Positions 24,804 through 32,920 of a DNA stretch of 35,017 nt are shown here, in pieces. The notes under the pieces were generated by a model, which saw nothing but the letters and a program-made list of their open reading frames with translations, searched no databases and was not told the DNA's origin. The stretch is taken from positions 28,692 through 63,708 of the forward strand of contig JAVYRZ010000007.1 in the NCBI GenBank assembly GCA_038729465.1, given 5' to 3'. Every line of letters starts with the position of its first letter. The first letter of the stretch is position 1. Made by a program: the position numbers and the translations under genes. The DNA comes from Thermoplasmata archaeon (GTDB lineage Archaea > Thermoplasmatota > Thermoplasmata > Thermoplasmatales > ARK-15).

Positions 24804-24810
24804 CTTTTTT
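24804..24810 (+). terminator. short T tract after triple-module gene
   Basis: A run of six T begins about 8 bases after the stop, ahead of the separate promoter of the helicase gene. Confidence 0.3.
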
Positions 24811-24821
24811 AAAATGTAAAA

Positions 24822-24831
24822 ATATTTAAGT
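24822..24831 (+). promoter_or_regulatory. TATA-like box of helicase gene
   Basis: ATATTTAAGT lies 26-35 bases before ATG 24857, the expected distance for a leaderless archaeal mRNA. It coincides with an upstream in-frame GTG (24830), which argues against GTG as the start. Confidence 0.5.
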
Positions 24832-24856
24832 GAATATTTATTACAAGTTCATAAAT

Positions 24857-26413
24857 ATGGATTATATAGTTCATCCTTTTATTAACAAAGATAAAATCGA
24901 AGCTCGAGAATTTCAGGTAAAAATTGCAAAAAACTCACTTGAAAAAAATACACTTGTAATTTTGCCTACAGGGATGGGTAAAACGGTTATTGCTACGCTT
25001 GCAATAGTAAACGTTTTGAAAGAGAAAGGACCAAAAATATTGTTTTTAGCACCTACTCGGCCACTTGTAAAGCAACATGAATACACACTTACAGATTTTA
25101 TATGTGGATTTAAAATTGGCAGCGTTACGGGTTTGGTAGACAGCAAAACTCGTAAAAAAGTATGGGACGATAATGATATTATAATTGCTACACCTCAGGT
25201 CGTAGAAAGCGACTTAAAAAATAATTTGATAGATCCGTCCCAGTTTAAGCTTGTGATATTTGACGAGGCACACAAATCAATTGGCAACTACGCATATACT
25301 TTTCTAAGCAATGTATTCAGCAAATATTCTCATATCATAGGGTTTACAGCCTCGCCAAGCTCGAAGGCCGAAAAGATAGAAGAGATAATGCGCAATTTAC
25401 AGATTGGCAATTTAGAAGTAAGAAATGAAAGTGATGAAGATATAAGTGAGTATTCTCACGAGATCAGCATAGACTGGTATAGATTAGACATGCCTGCAGA
25501 ATTGGCTCCATTGCATAGCCAGCTGAAACAGTTATATAATGATATTATCTTAATGCTTGAAAAATCTTCTTTATTTTCAGGCAGCACAAAAATAACCAAG
25601 CGAAATCTCATTGAGGCTCAAAAAAAGGCAAGCATATTTATTAAAGAGGGTAAAAAAGAGTATTTTTCAATAATATCTACAATTTCCATGGCGATCAAGG
25701 TGGATCAGGGGATAGAATATCTAGAAACACAGGGCTTTGATTCTTGTAAAGAATACCTGGAAAAGATAGTAACTGCTGGAAACTCAGAAGCGGGATCTAA
25801 AGCAGATAAAAAACTCGTAAAAACAGTAGGATTCGTCAATGCTGTAATCACTGCCAGAAACTTAGCAGAGAAAAATATAGAAGATCCAAAATTAAGTGCC
25901 ATTTTGAAGCTAGTAAAACGCCAGATCTCTATTAAGCCAGATTCAAGGATAATAGTTTTTACAAATTTCAGAAATGTAAATAACAACATTTACGAATCAT
26001 TAAAAAAAATAGAAGGTATAAAACCTCTGAGATTTGTGGGGCAGGCAAATAAAGAGTCTGATGCGGGGCTAACACAAAAAGAACAGGCTGAAATATTGGA
26101 TAGATTTAGGAGCGGAGAGTTTAATGTTTTAGTATCTACACAGGTTGGTGAGGAAGGTCTGGATATCCCGCAAACAGATCTGGTAATATTTAATGAGCCC
26201 ATTCCTTCCGAGATCAGAAGCATTCAGAGACGTGGAAGAACAGGCAGAAAAAGAGCTGGTAAAGTAGTAATTCTGATTTATAGAAATACAAGAGACGAAA
26301 TATATTTCTGGTCCAGCAAAAATAAAGAACGGAAGATGAAAACTCAGATCGAGAAGCTGAAAAATACTGATCATAGAAAAAAGAAGGGACAGACCACAAT
26401 ATTTGAATTTTGA
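24857..26413 (+). CDS. Hef/FANCM-type SF2 helicase without nuclease domain
   Basis: A 518-residue superfamily 2 helicase related to the helicase half of archaeal Hef, which remodels stalled forks and branched DNA. Motifs: LPTGMGKT (Walker A, 37-43), APTRPLVKQH (Ia), ATPQVVE, DEAH (136-139), FTASPS (III), VSTQVGEEGLDIP (V) and QRRGRTGR (VI). The Hef-specific insertion lies between the RecA domains (about 200-300). Full Hef carries a C-terminal ERCC4 nuclease; here the protein stops after a basic tail ending GQTTIFEF, which resembles a PCNA-interacting (PIP) motif. A separate XPF-like nuclease gene elsewhere would be expected. ATG 24857 is chosen because of the TATA box spacing; the frame extends to GTG 24830. 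Confidence 0.88.
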   Translation: MDYIVHPFINKDKIEAREFQVKIAKNSLEKNTLVILPTGMGKTVIATLAIVNVLKEKGPKILFLAPTRPLVKQHEYTLTDFICGFKIGSVTGLVDSKTRKKVWDDNDIIIATPQVVESDLKNNLIDPSQFKLVIFDEAHKSIGNYAYTFLSNVFSKYSHIIGFTASPSSKAEKIEEIMRNLQIGNLEVRNESDEDISEYSHEISIDWYRLDMPAELAPLHSQLKQLYNDIILMLEKSSLFSGSTKITKRNLIEAQKKASIFIKEGKKEYFSIISTISMAIKVDQGIEYLETQGFDSCKEYLEKIVTAGNSEAGSKADKKLVKTVGFVNAVITARNLAEKNIEDPKLSAILKLVKRQISIKPDSRIIVFTNFRNVNNNIYESLKKIEGIKPLRFVGQANKESDAGLTQKEQAEILDRFRSGEFNVLVSTQVGEEGLDIPQTDLVIFNEPIPSEIRSIQRRGRTGRKRAGKVVILIYRNTRDEIYFWSSKNKERKMKTQIEKLKNTDHRKKKGQTTIFEF

Positions 26414-26464
26414 AGCAACAGCAACTATAAATAACTCTTTGTAATATTCGATTGTATACAGAGT

Positions 26465-26537
26465 GGGCTGGTAGATCAGTTGGTAGATCGCCTCCTTGGC
26501 ATGGAGGAGGCCCTGGGTTCAAATCCCAGCCAGTCCA
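26465..26537 (+). tRNA. tRNA-Ala(GGC)
   Basis: A complete 73-base cloverleaf read by eye. The acceptor stem GGGCTGG pairs with CCAGTCC and includes G3:U70, the alanine identity pair. The D arm is GATC/GATC, the anticodon stem is CCTCC/GGAGG with loop TTGGCAT (anticodon GGC at 26498-26500), and the T arm is CTGGG-TTCAAAT-CCCAG. The discriminator is A, CCA is not encoded, and there is no intron. Its 3' flank is a mobile-element scar. Confidence 0.95.
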
Positions 26538-26722
26538 TTAGTACTGGACTCTAAAGTTTTTGGGCTCAGAAAAAAGTTCAACTTTCTCACCTCGTTTATA
26601 GCGTCTTTTTGAGATGGATGCAGATAGATCTGCGTACTAGACGGATTTTCATGCCTTAATAATCGAGCAACATAATAGACAGACAGCCTTTTTTTCAATA
26701 ATTCTGTGGCATATGTATCTGT
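26519..26722 (-). pseudogene. C-terminal fragment of a tyrosine recombinase (integrase)
   Basis: Minus-strand frame from 26722 to the TGA at 26519-26521. It encodes a typical integrase C-terminus: TYATELLKKRLSVYYVARLL, then RHENPSSTQIYLHPSQ, and a short helical tail. The Tyr in STQIYLH is the likely catalytic nucleophile. The preceding H-x-x-R box and the rest of the protein are missing: a stop (TAA at 26723-26725) lies directly upstream in frame. The frame runs through the 3' end of tRNA-Ala, so the fragment abuts a classic integration target. It is most likely the remnant of an integrated plasmid or virus. Confidence 0.65.
26532..26550. repeat. inverted repeat at tRNA-Ala 3' end, possible attachment core
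   Basis: AGTCCA and TGGACT are perfect inverted copies of six bases around a 7-base spacer. The left arm is the last five bases of the tRNA acceptor strand plus the discriminator. Geometry of short arms around a 6-8 base spacer resembles tyrosine-recombinase core sites, and an integrase fragment lies alongside. It could equally be a tRNA terminator hairpin. Confidence 0.35.
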
Positions 26723-27165
26723 TTAGAGTTATATCTAAGTTCAAGAAATGAGATATTCTCCAATCTGGATAATATTGTCATTGTATCTATGAGAACGTGC
26801 TCATCTCTCTCTGTAAGTACTCTCATGACCTTAATGCTCTAGTCCTCAGGAAGATGGAAGAGCATTCTTGACAGGGGATCAGGAGACATACTCTCATCCA
26901 TTATCCTTGCCAGATATGTCTTCTCATACATGTAATGCACGGATTTCATGGGTAATGATTGTATGTTCCTATATTCATAAACCTCTCTTATGCCAGTTAT
27001 GGGACTTTTCTTCACTATACCGTTCTTTGTAACTACACCAATGTATTCCCTCGTCACCTTCCTTTCTCTCTTGAGACTCTTGTCATACCTCTTCATGAGC
27101 TTATAGGCATAATATCGATCACCAAAATTCCTAATCTCTATCAGTTTTCTCTTCTGCTTTGTAAC
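26695..27165 (-). pseudogene. transposase N-terminal fragment, interrupted
   Basis: The minus-strand frame enters near 27165 (KLIEIRNFGDRYYAYKLM) and continues KRYDKSLKRERKVTREYIG, VVTKNGIVKK and SPDPLSRMLFHLPED to a TAG at 26839-26841. The opening resembles N-termini of IS4/IS1634-type transposases (G-x-RYYxY, then YDxxxKRxRK and EYIGxV). The same frame continues past the TAG (VLTERDEHVLIDTMTILSRL) to a TGA at 26695, where it meets the integrase remnant. No DDE catalytic core is present, so this is a dead fragment. The start codon is unclear; the first Met is at 27096. Family assignment is from pattern only. Confidence 0.45.
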
Positions 27166-27179
27166 TCAATCTGGTAGAG

Positions 27180-27616
27180 TATTAATATACTGTATATATA
27201 CGGAATATCTATATTTAATGTTTTGGAGATCAATATGTTACCAGGAATTGTAATATACCAGGTTCTATAACGATTCATGAAAAGATATCCATCATTCTAT
27301 TCCGTAAAAAATAGAGAGTTAAGGTTTGAATGACTTTTATTATACATTACGGGAATTGTTAGACAGACTATTCCCTAATCTGTTTTTATCAGCAGTAATA
27401 AAGAAAAAGCAGATGAATGCTCTAATCACGTTGTAAAAGACATAAAAATTTTAAAAATATAAATAAATAATCGTTGTCTCAGTGTAAAGACTTGTTGAAG
27501 TATAGAAAACTGCTAAATGACCGTTGCAATACTGACAATGTTCAATTAAAGAAAGCCTTATAAGGAATGAAAAATTACTCGTGGGTTAAAAACTATAATA
27601 AACAGAAGCGGTTAGT
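27180..27616. other. intergenic region with eroded sequence and NRAMP promoter
   Basis: No gene is supported in these 437 bases. Inverted 8-mers ACGGAATA (27200-27207) and TATTCCGT (27298-27305), and GGGAAT/ATTCCC (27351-27356, 27370-27375), may be leftovers of element ends or chance. The last 60 bases hold the presumed promoter of the NRAMP gene. Confidence 0.4.
27556..27565. promoter_or_regulatory. palindrome upstream of NRAMP promoter
   Basis: Perfect 10-base palindrome CCTTATAAGG, about 20 bases upstream of the TATA-like stretch TTAAAAACTATAATAA (about 27586-27601) and 52 bases before ATG 27617. It could be a metalloregulator site; unproven. Confidence 0.25.
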
Positions 27617-28972
27617 ATGGTGCAGATAGATATAAATAAAAAACTTGCAGAACTTCCAACTGATATAAGGGTTAGAACATTAGATAGACTGAAAATAACT
27701 GCACTGAGACATAATAAAAAGAGTGCATTTGCCAGAATTATTTTGATGCTGACGCTTATAGGACCTGGCATACTTGTAATGATTGCAGATAACGATGCTG
27801 GAGGTGTGGTAACTTATGCTCAAACAGGCTCAGTTTTTGGAATCGGCTTCTTTATCCCGTTCATGGTGCTGATGATCCCTGTAGCATATGTGGTCCAAGA
27901 AATGACGATAAGGCTCGCTGCAGTAACAAGAAGAGGGCATGCAGAAATGATATGGCAGAGATATGGGAGTTTCTGGGGCGCTTTTTCACTGATAGATTTG
28001 ATGGTCGCAAATTCACTCACATTGGTTACTGAATTTATTGGTATAACATTTGGGCTGAGCATGTTTGGAGTCAAACCAATATACGCAGTAATCTTTAGTA
28101 TTTTGGTTGTGTTAACAATAACACTTACGCTAAGGTACTATAAATGGGAGCGCGTAAGTCTTACCATTGCGGCATTAAACCTTGTATTTGTACCACTTGT
28201 ATTGTTTTCACATCCGAATGTGGGACTTGTAGCTCAGAGTTTTGCAACATGGAAGATTAATGGAGGTATAACTTCGCTTTTCATTTATGTGCTTTTAGCA
28301 AATATAGGTACTACGATAGCACCTTGGATGCTATTTTTCCAGCAATCAGCAGAAGTAGATAAAGGAACAGTTCCTGAGGACATAAAAGCAGCGAGAAGAG
28401 ACACATTAATAGGGGCCTGCGTAATGGGAATTGTTGCAATATCAATAATAATTTTAACAGCAACACTTGTGTACAGCCCAAGTATACATCCTTCCAGCGG
28501 ATATGATATGCAATATATTCTTACTACAATATCCAGCAAAATAGGTATAATCCCTGTAAAGCTCTTTGCTCTCGGACTAATAGAGGCTGGGCTTATAGCA
28601 ACTATCGCCATAACTGCAAGTACTTCCTGGGCAGTAGGTGAAGCTTTCCAGTGGCCAAAAAGCATAAATTTACCATTCTGGCAAGGTAGAAAATTTTACG
28701 CTCCTGGAATGATAAGTTTGTTAATAGCTGCAATAATAGTACTGATCCCAAATATCTCTCTCGGATTTCTTAACCTAACAGTGCAGGTAATAGCCTCTAT
28801 ATTTATGCCTGCGGCATTGCTATTTCTTCTTCTACTTATAAATGATAAAGAGATAATGGGTAAGTATGCAAATACAAAATTTCAGAACACAGCAGTAATA
28901 TCGATCATGTCAGTGCTTATACTCATGAGCGGCTTATATGGCATATCGTTGATATTTCCAAATTTATTTTGA
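27617..28972 (+). CDS. NRAMP-family (SLC11-like) metal transporter with atypical metal site
   Basis: A 451-residue membrane protein with about 11 hydrophobic segments and the NRAMP fold pattern. Segment 1 reads GPGILVMIADNDAGGVVTYAQTG where manganese/iron transporters have DPGN. Segment 6 reads ANIGTTIAPWMLFFQQSA where they have the MPH motif, so the metal-binding Met is Ala and the proton-pathway His is Trp. Loss of the soft sulfur ligand argues against classical Mn/Fe selectivity and recalls the NRAMP-related Mg transporters (NRMT). An N-terminal 40-residue cytoplasmic extension precedes segment 1. A 69-residue membrane protein follows 12 bases later. The start matches a leaderless promoter. 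Confidence 0.82.
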   Translation: MVQIDINKKLAELPTDIRVRTLDRLKITALRHNKKSAFARIILMLTLIGPGILVMIADNDAGGVVTYAQTGSVFGIGFFIPFMVLMIPVAYVVQEMTIRLAAVTRRGHAEMIWQRYGSFWGAFSLIDLMVANSLTLVTEFIGITFGLSMFGVKPIYAVIFSILVVLTITLTLRYYKWERVSLTIAALNLVFVPLVLFSHPNVGLVAQSFATWKINGGITSLFIYVLLANIGTTIAPWMLFFQQSAEVDKGTVPEDIKAARRDTLIGACVMGIVAISIIILTATLVYSPSIHPSSGYDMQYILTTISSKIGIIPVKLFALGLIEAGLIATIAITASTSWAVGEAFQWPKSINLPFWQGRKFYAPGMISLLIAAIIVLIPNISLGFLNLTVQVIASIFMPAALLFLLLLINDKEIMGKYANTKFQNTAVISIMSVLILMSGLYGISLIFPNLF

Positions 28973-28984
28973 TGGTGCTTAAAT

Positions 28985-29194
28985 ATGAAAATTAAAGATG
29001 AAGATTACACATTTATAAAAAACGACGAAGATTGGCAAAAGTTTTTAGAAGAAGAGAAACTTTTAGAAGACCACACAAAACCTGTTAAAAAAGCAAAAAT
29101 AAAAGGATGGATAAAGGTCGCATTCTGGTTTTTAAGAGCGTATGTAGTAGTAATGGTTATACTTGTTTTTCTTGGATTCATGCATATTTTATAA
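28985..29194 (+). CDS. small single-segment membrane protein next to NRAMP
   Basis: Not recognised. It has 69 residues: an acidic, helical N-terminal half (DEDYTFIKNDEDWQKFLEEE), a Lys-rich linker, one hydrophobic segment (about residues 45-66) and a short end. It begins 12 bases after the NRAMP stop, with a GGTG just upstream, so it is almost certainly co-transcribed. The acidic cytoplasmic tail could bind divalent cations or the transporter itself; this is speculation. Confidence 0.65.
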   Translation: MKIKDEDYTFIKNDEDWQKFLEEEKLLEDHTKPVKKAKIKGWIKVAFWFLRAYVVVMVILVFLGFMHIL

Positions 29195-29212
29195 GCCTAA
29201 AAAAAGATATTA

Positions 29213-29227
29213 TAGAGATTGTCTCTA
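29213..29227. repeat. small hairpin downstream of NRAMP operon
   Basis: TAGAGA-TTG-TCTCTA: a perfect six-base stem with three-base loop, 18 bases after the small membrane-protein stop. It may be a transcript-end structure or a dyad operator. Confidence 0.3.
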
Positions 29228-29653
29228 ATACCTAATAATCTAATAAATGACTTAAGCAAAGCTTCCGAAATAGCCTCAATCCTTCGCGCGTATAATAATA
29301 AAGAGGTCTGAGTAGATACCTTCGACGATAGATTGCGGAATCAGAAAAACATTTATTTGGTTGACGAACTCGGTTATGAATCTGGTTGGTATTTAAGAGA
29401 TCCTTACATAATACCAAAAAAGAATGCCACATTAAATGGATCAATAAAATGGAAAAACAGGATGAAAGAATTTATAGAAAATACATTGGAGTATCTGGGG
29501 CAATATTATTTAAGGAACAAATCTGAAAATGGACTTTCTGCAGATGAGAAAATGCTAGGCTGGTCTGTAATGCAAAAAAGGGATGACAGAATAGATTGTG
29601 TTATCAAAACTATTGGCCTTTTGCATAATTTATTCAATGTTGGTAGATATTAG
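29219..29653 (+). pseudogene. unrecognised gene interrupted by an in-frame TGA
   Basis: One frame, open from TTG 29219 to the stop at 29651-29653, is broken only by a TGA at 29309-29311. The first part encodes NNLINDLSKASEIASILRAY. The second encodes VDTFDDRLRNQKNIYLVDEL, GYESGWYLRDPYIIPKKNA and a C-terminal part with KRDDRIDCVIKTIGLLHNLF. Both halves look like real protein, so a nonsense change (for example from TGG) is likely. Alternatively a 106-residue protein starts at TTG 29333. No family was recognised; no nearby SD supports either start. Confidence 0.4.
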
Positions 29654-29740
29654 AATTTTGTTCCACTACCAAATCCATGAAAATTTTTAAGTAATACTAC
29701 AATATACTCTATATTATTAGTAATAGAAAGGTAGGTTTTT

Positions 29741-31441
29741 ATGGAAACGTATACACATGATATATTAATTTTAGGAACTGGGCTTGCAGGTATGCGAGCT
29801 GTAATTGCAGCAGCAGAAAAAGATCCAAATGTCAGCATTGCAATGATCTCTAAATTATATCCAATGCGTTCACACTCTATCGCTGCAGAGGGTGGTTCTG
29901 CCGCAGTGATAAGCGAGAAAGATAGTTTTGATCTTCATGCGTATGATACTATAAAAGGTGGAGACTATCTAGGAGATCAGGATGCAATAGAATTTTTTGT
30001 CCGGCAAATGCCACAGGAGATACTGGACTTAGATCATTGGGGCTGTCCATGGAGCAGAAATGAAGACGGGACAATTGCTCAGAGACCATTTGGTGGGCAC
30101 AGTTATCCAAGGGCAACGTTTGCGGCAGATAAGACAGGCTTTCATGAGCTACATACCATGTATGAGCATAGCTTATTATTCAGTAACATTACAAAGTACA
30201 ACGAATTCTTTGCGACATCCATAATTCTTGAAAACAATGAATTCAGGGCACTGACAGCCATAGATATCAAGACTGGAGAGATGGTTCTATTCAAAGGCAA
30301 GGCTCTTGTTATAGCCACTGGTGGAGCGGGTAGAATATACTCTTTCACCACTTATTCTCACACTGTTACTGGTGATGGTAATACAATGGCATTCAGGGCA
30401 GGGTTAGCCTTAAAAGACATGGAATTTATACAGTTTCATCCGACGGCGATTGTACCTTCTGGTATTCTCATAACTGAAGCTGCGAGAGGTGAAGGTGGTT
30501 ATTTATTGAATAAAGATAATGAGAGATTTATGAAAAACTATGCACCATCAAAGCTTGAGCTGGCACCCAGAGATATAGTGTCAAGATCTATTATGTGGGA
30601 GATAGAAGCAGGGCGCGGTTTTACTGGTGAAAACGGGCCATATGTATTGCTTGATATCAGGCATCTGGGTAAGGAGAAAATAGATGACAGATTGCCTATG
30701 ATAAGGGATATTGCAATAAAGTTCAATAACATAGATCCTGTAAAAGAGCCTATACCTATTCGCCCGGCAGCGCATTATTCAATGGGAGGCATAGCTGTAA
30801 ATGTAAATACAGAAACCTCTGTAAAAGGAGTGTTTTCTTCAGGAGAAGCGTCTTGTGTAAGCATTCATGGAGCTAACAGGCTTGGTTCAAACTCTACTGC
30901 TGAATGTGCAGCATTCGGAAAAGTTTCTGGAGAGAAGGCATTAGAGTATGCAAAAACGCATCAGTTTCATGATATTCCTATGGATCCAGTAAAACTGGAA
31001 GAGAAAAGAATATTCGATACAATCTTAAAACGCAAGGGTGACGAGGAAATTGGAAATTTGAGAACATTGCTGGGATCTACTATGCAGGAAAAAGTGGGAA
31101 TATTCAGAACTGAAAAAGACCTAATAGAAGGCTTGAAGATTATAAGAGATATAAATAAAAGAGTATTGAATATAGAAGTGAAAGATAAGACTAGCAAGTA
31201 TAATACGAATCTGATCCAGTATCTTGAGCTAGAGTTTTCTGCAGAGCTTGCAGAAGTGATTGCAATGGGAGCATTAGCAAGGACAGAAAGCAGAGGTTCG
31301 CACTACCGTCGTGATTATCCAAAGAGGGATGACGTGAACTGGATGAAGCATACAATTGCAGTAAAGAGAAAAGATGGAATTTCTATTTCATATATACCGG
31401 TCAGTGTTACTAAATGGCAACCAGAAGAGCGTAAATATTGA
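29741..31441 (+). CDS. sdhA: succinate dehydrogenase flavoprotein subunit
   Basis: Catalytic subunit of complex II, oxidising succinate to fumarate at the membrane's inner face. It has 566 residues. The FAD-binding GTGLAG (12-17) is near the N-terminus, and H45 in YPMRSHSIAAEGG is the covalent flavin-attachment His. The substrate region shows FHPTAIV, TEAARGEGGYL and RPAAHYSMGGI. It is the first gene of sdhABCD, with AGGTAGG shortly upstream of the ATG and an AT-rich promoter region (about 29680-29720). The gap to sdhB is nine bases. Confidence 0.96.
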   Translation: METYTHDILILGTGLAGMRAVIAAAEKDPNVSIAMISKLYPMRSHSIAAEGGSAAVISEKDSFDLHAYDTIKGGDYLGDQDAIEFFVRQMPQEILDLDHWGCPWSRNEDGTIAQRPFGGHSYPRATFAADKTGFHELHTMYEHSLLFSNITKYNEFFATSIILENNEFRALTAIDIKTGEMVLFKGKALVIATGGAGRIYSFTTYSHTVTGDGNTMAFRAGLALKDMEFIQFHPTAIVPSGILITEAARGEGGYLLNKDNERFMKNYAPSKLELAPRDIVSRSIMWEIEAGRGFTGENGPYVLLDIRHLGKEKIDDRLPMIRDIAIKFNNIDPVKEPIPIRPAAHYSMGGIAVNVNTETSVKGVFSSGEASCVSIHGANRLGSNSTAECAAFGKVSGEKALEYAKTHQFHDIPMDPVKLEEKRIFDTILKRKGDEEIGNLRTLLGSTMQEKVGIFRTEKDLIEGLKIIRDINKRVLNIEVKDKTSKYNTNLIQYLELEFSAELAEVIAMGALARTESRGSHYRRDYPKRDDVNWMKHTIAVKRKDGISISYIPVSVTKWQPEERKY

Positions 31442-31450
31442 GGTGAGCAA

Positions 31451-32179
31451 ATGAGTGATATTTATTTAAACATTATGCGAGGAAATTCAGAGTCTTCCAA
31501 GTTTGTAGAGTATAAAGTCCCTTTTGTAAAAGGTATGACTGTTTTGGATGCACTTTTATATATTAAAGAGCATATTGACCCAACGCTTGCTGTTCGATAT
31601 TCTTGCAGAATGGAAATTTGTGGAAGCTGTGCAGTAATGGTCAACGACAAGCCACATACTGCTTGCTCGACCCAGATAGAGACGCTCAAGACAGATCATA
31701 TAAAAGTAGAGCCTTTGAGTGGGTTTAAATGGGAAAAGGATTTAATAGTGGATTTCCAGCCGTTTTATGATAAGCATGAATCTGTGATACCCACACTAAT
31801 AAGAAAAGATCATGTTGAGGGAGAGCTGATACAGAGCCCAAAACAGCTGGCTAAATATCGTCAGTTTTCATTATGTATTAAGTGTGGAGTATGCTTAGCA
31901 GCTTGTCCTATTTCAAATTCAGACAGCAATTATCTCGGTCCTGCAGCATTAACTGCAGCATACCGATTCAACATTGATAGCAGAGATCAAGGAAAAGATA
32001 AGAGACTTGCAATAGTAAGCAGTCCGGAAGGATGCTGGAGATGCCATTTTGCTGCTGAATGCAGTGAAGCGTGCCCTAAAGATGTAGATCCTGCTTACGC
32101 GATACAGAAATTGAAGGTAGAGAGTGCAGTATTTGAAATAAAGCGTTTATTTACCGGTAAGAAGAAGGAGGAGAAATAA
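31451..32179 (+). CDS. sdhB: succinate dehydrogenase iron-sulfur subunit
   Basis: Electron-transfer subunit carrying three clusters. The [2Fe-2S] ligands are C52, C57, C60 and C72 (SCRMEICGSC...TAC). The [4Fe-4S] ligands are in CIKCGVCLAACP (C142, C145, C148). The third site is RCHFAAECSEACP (C198, C204, C208), with one additional Cys (C195) just before. The block GPAALTAAYRFNIDSRDQ is typical of SdhB. GAGGTGA four bases ahead of ATG 31451 is a strong SD. It is one base away from sdhC, so translation is coupled. Confidence 0.96.
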   Translation: MSDIYLNIMRGNSESSKFVEYKVPFVKGMTVLDALLYIKEHIDPTLAVRYSCRMEICGSCAVMVNDKPHTACSTQIETLKTDHIKVEPLSGFKWEKDLIVDFQPFYDKHESVIPTLIRKDHVEGELIQSPKQLAKYRQFSLCIKCGVCLAACPISNSDSNYLGPAALTAAYRFNIDSRDQGKDKRLAIVSSPEGCWRCHFAAECSEACPKDVDPAYAIQKLKVESAVFEIKRLFTGKKKEEK

Positions 32180-32180
32180 T

Positions 32181-32555
32181 ATGGATCTTAAAAAGTCTTT
32201 AAACTGGATTAAGATTAGAGGCAGGCACATACACGAAGGATTTGCCTTTTTGATTCACAGAGTCACAGGTTTGATAATACTGATCTATTTAATAGTGCAT
32301 CTTGGAGCTTTGACACAGATAATTACTGGGCACTATTCATCGTTTTTATCTACTGTAGAAAGCCCTCCATTCATAGCGCTGGATATTCTTTTGTTTCTTG
32401 CCATAATATATCATGGTATGAACGGAATAAGGTTGATATTTTCAGAACTAGGAATCGGAGCAAGAAAGAACAAGCTGTTCTTCTATGTGATGATGGGGAT
32501 CGGGTTAGTAATATGGATCGCAGCTGCGTATATAGTTGCAACAGGAGGTCTATAA
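32181..32555 (+). CDS. sdhC: succinate dehydrogenase membrane anchor subunit C
   Basis: A 124-residue protein with three membrane segments. The N-terminal IHRVTG (H26-R27) is the quinone-site-type motif of SdhC. H40 (LIVHLG) and H78 (YHGMNGIRL) are candidate haem or quinone ligands. A GGAGG sits just upstream of the start within the sdhB end. It partners SdhD in anchoring SdhAB. Confidence 0.88.
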   Translation: MDLKKSLNWIKIRGRHIHEGFAFLIHRVTGLIILIYLIVHLGALTQIITGHYSSFLSTVESPPFIALDILLFLAIIYHGMNGIRLIFSELGIGARKNKLFFYVMMGIGLVIWIAAAYIVATGGL

Positions 32556-32558
32556 ACT

Positions 32559-32909
32559 ATGGCAAACAATGAAAGTATAAAAGGCAGGCTCGAACCGATC
32601 GCATGGCTATTTCAGATATTTACAGCTATATTTCTAGTATTTTTCTTGACCGTGCATCTAATACTCGCACACATCTATGGAATATCTAATGATTTGTTGA
32701 ATGTGATACTTAACAACCTGAAAAATCCATGGTGGCAAGCGTTCTATATAGTTTTCATAATAGCACTGGCATATCACGGCACTAATGGGCTCAGAGGCGT
32801 GATATTCGATATGAACGTCAAAAATAAAAAAGCATGGAATGCATTGTTCTGGGCAATGGCACTGATAATTATAGGGTATGGCACATTTTTGCTTTATGCC
32901 ATCCACTAA
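32559..32909 (+). CDS. sdhD: succinate dehydrogenase membrane anchor subunit D
   Basis: A 116-residue protein with three membrane segments and the same architecture as SdhC: H33 (TVHLILAH) in segment 1 and H73 (AYHGTNGLRG) in segment 2. The YHGxNGxR motif is shared by both anchors, suggesting they are paralogues. It starts three bases after sdhC. A T-rich stretch (32911-32918) follows the stop. Confidence 0.86.
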   Translation: MANNESIKGRLEPIAWLFQIFTAIFLVFFLTVHLILAHIYGISNDLLNVILNNLKNPWWQAFYIVFIIALAYHGTNGLRGVIFDMNVKNKKAWNALFWAMALIIIGYGTFLLYAIH

Positions 32910-32920
32910 TCTTTTTTTAT

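Noticed and set aside
26839-26841. In-frame TAG as a pyrrolysine codon
   Set aside because: It lies in a fragmentary transposase without catalytic core, and nothing in the window points to pyrrolysine genes.
27200-27305. Inverted ACGGAATA/TATTCCGT as IS ends
   Set aside because: Only eight bases, no ORF between them and no target-site duplication; chance is likely in AT-rich DNA.
29309-29311. In-frame TGA as selenocysteine, given the SelB-like gene
   Set aside because: The SelB-like protein lacks the GTPase motifs and the SECIS-binding domain, no SECIS-like hairpin was seen, and the gene is unrecognised.
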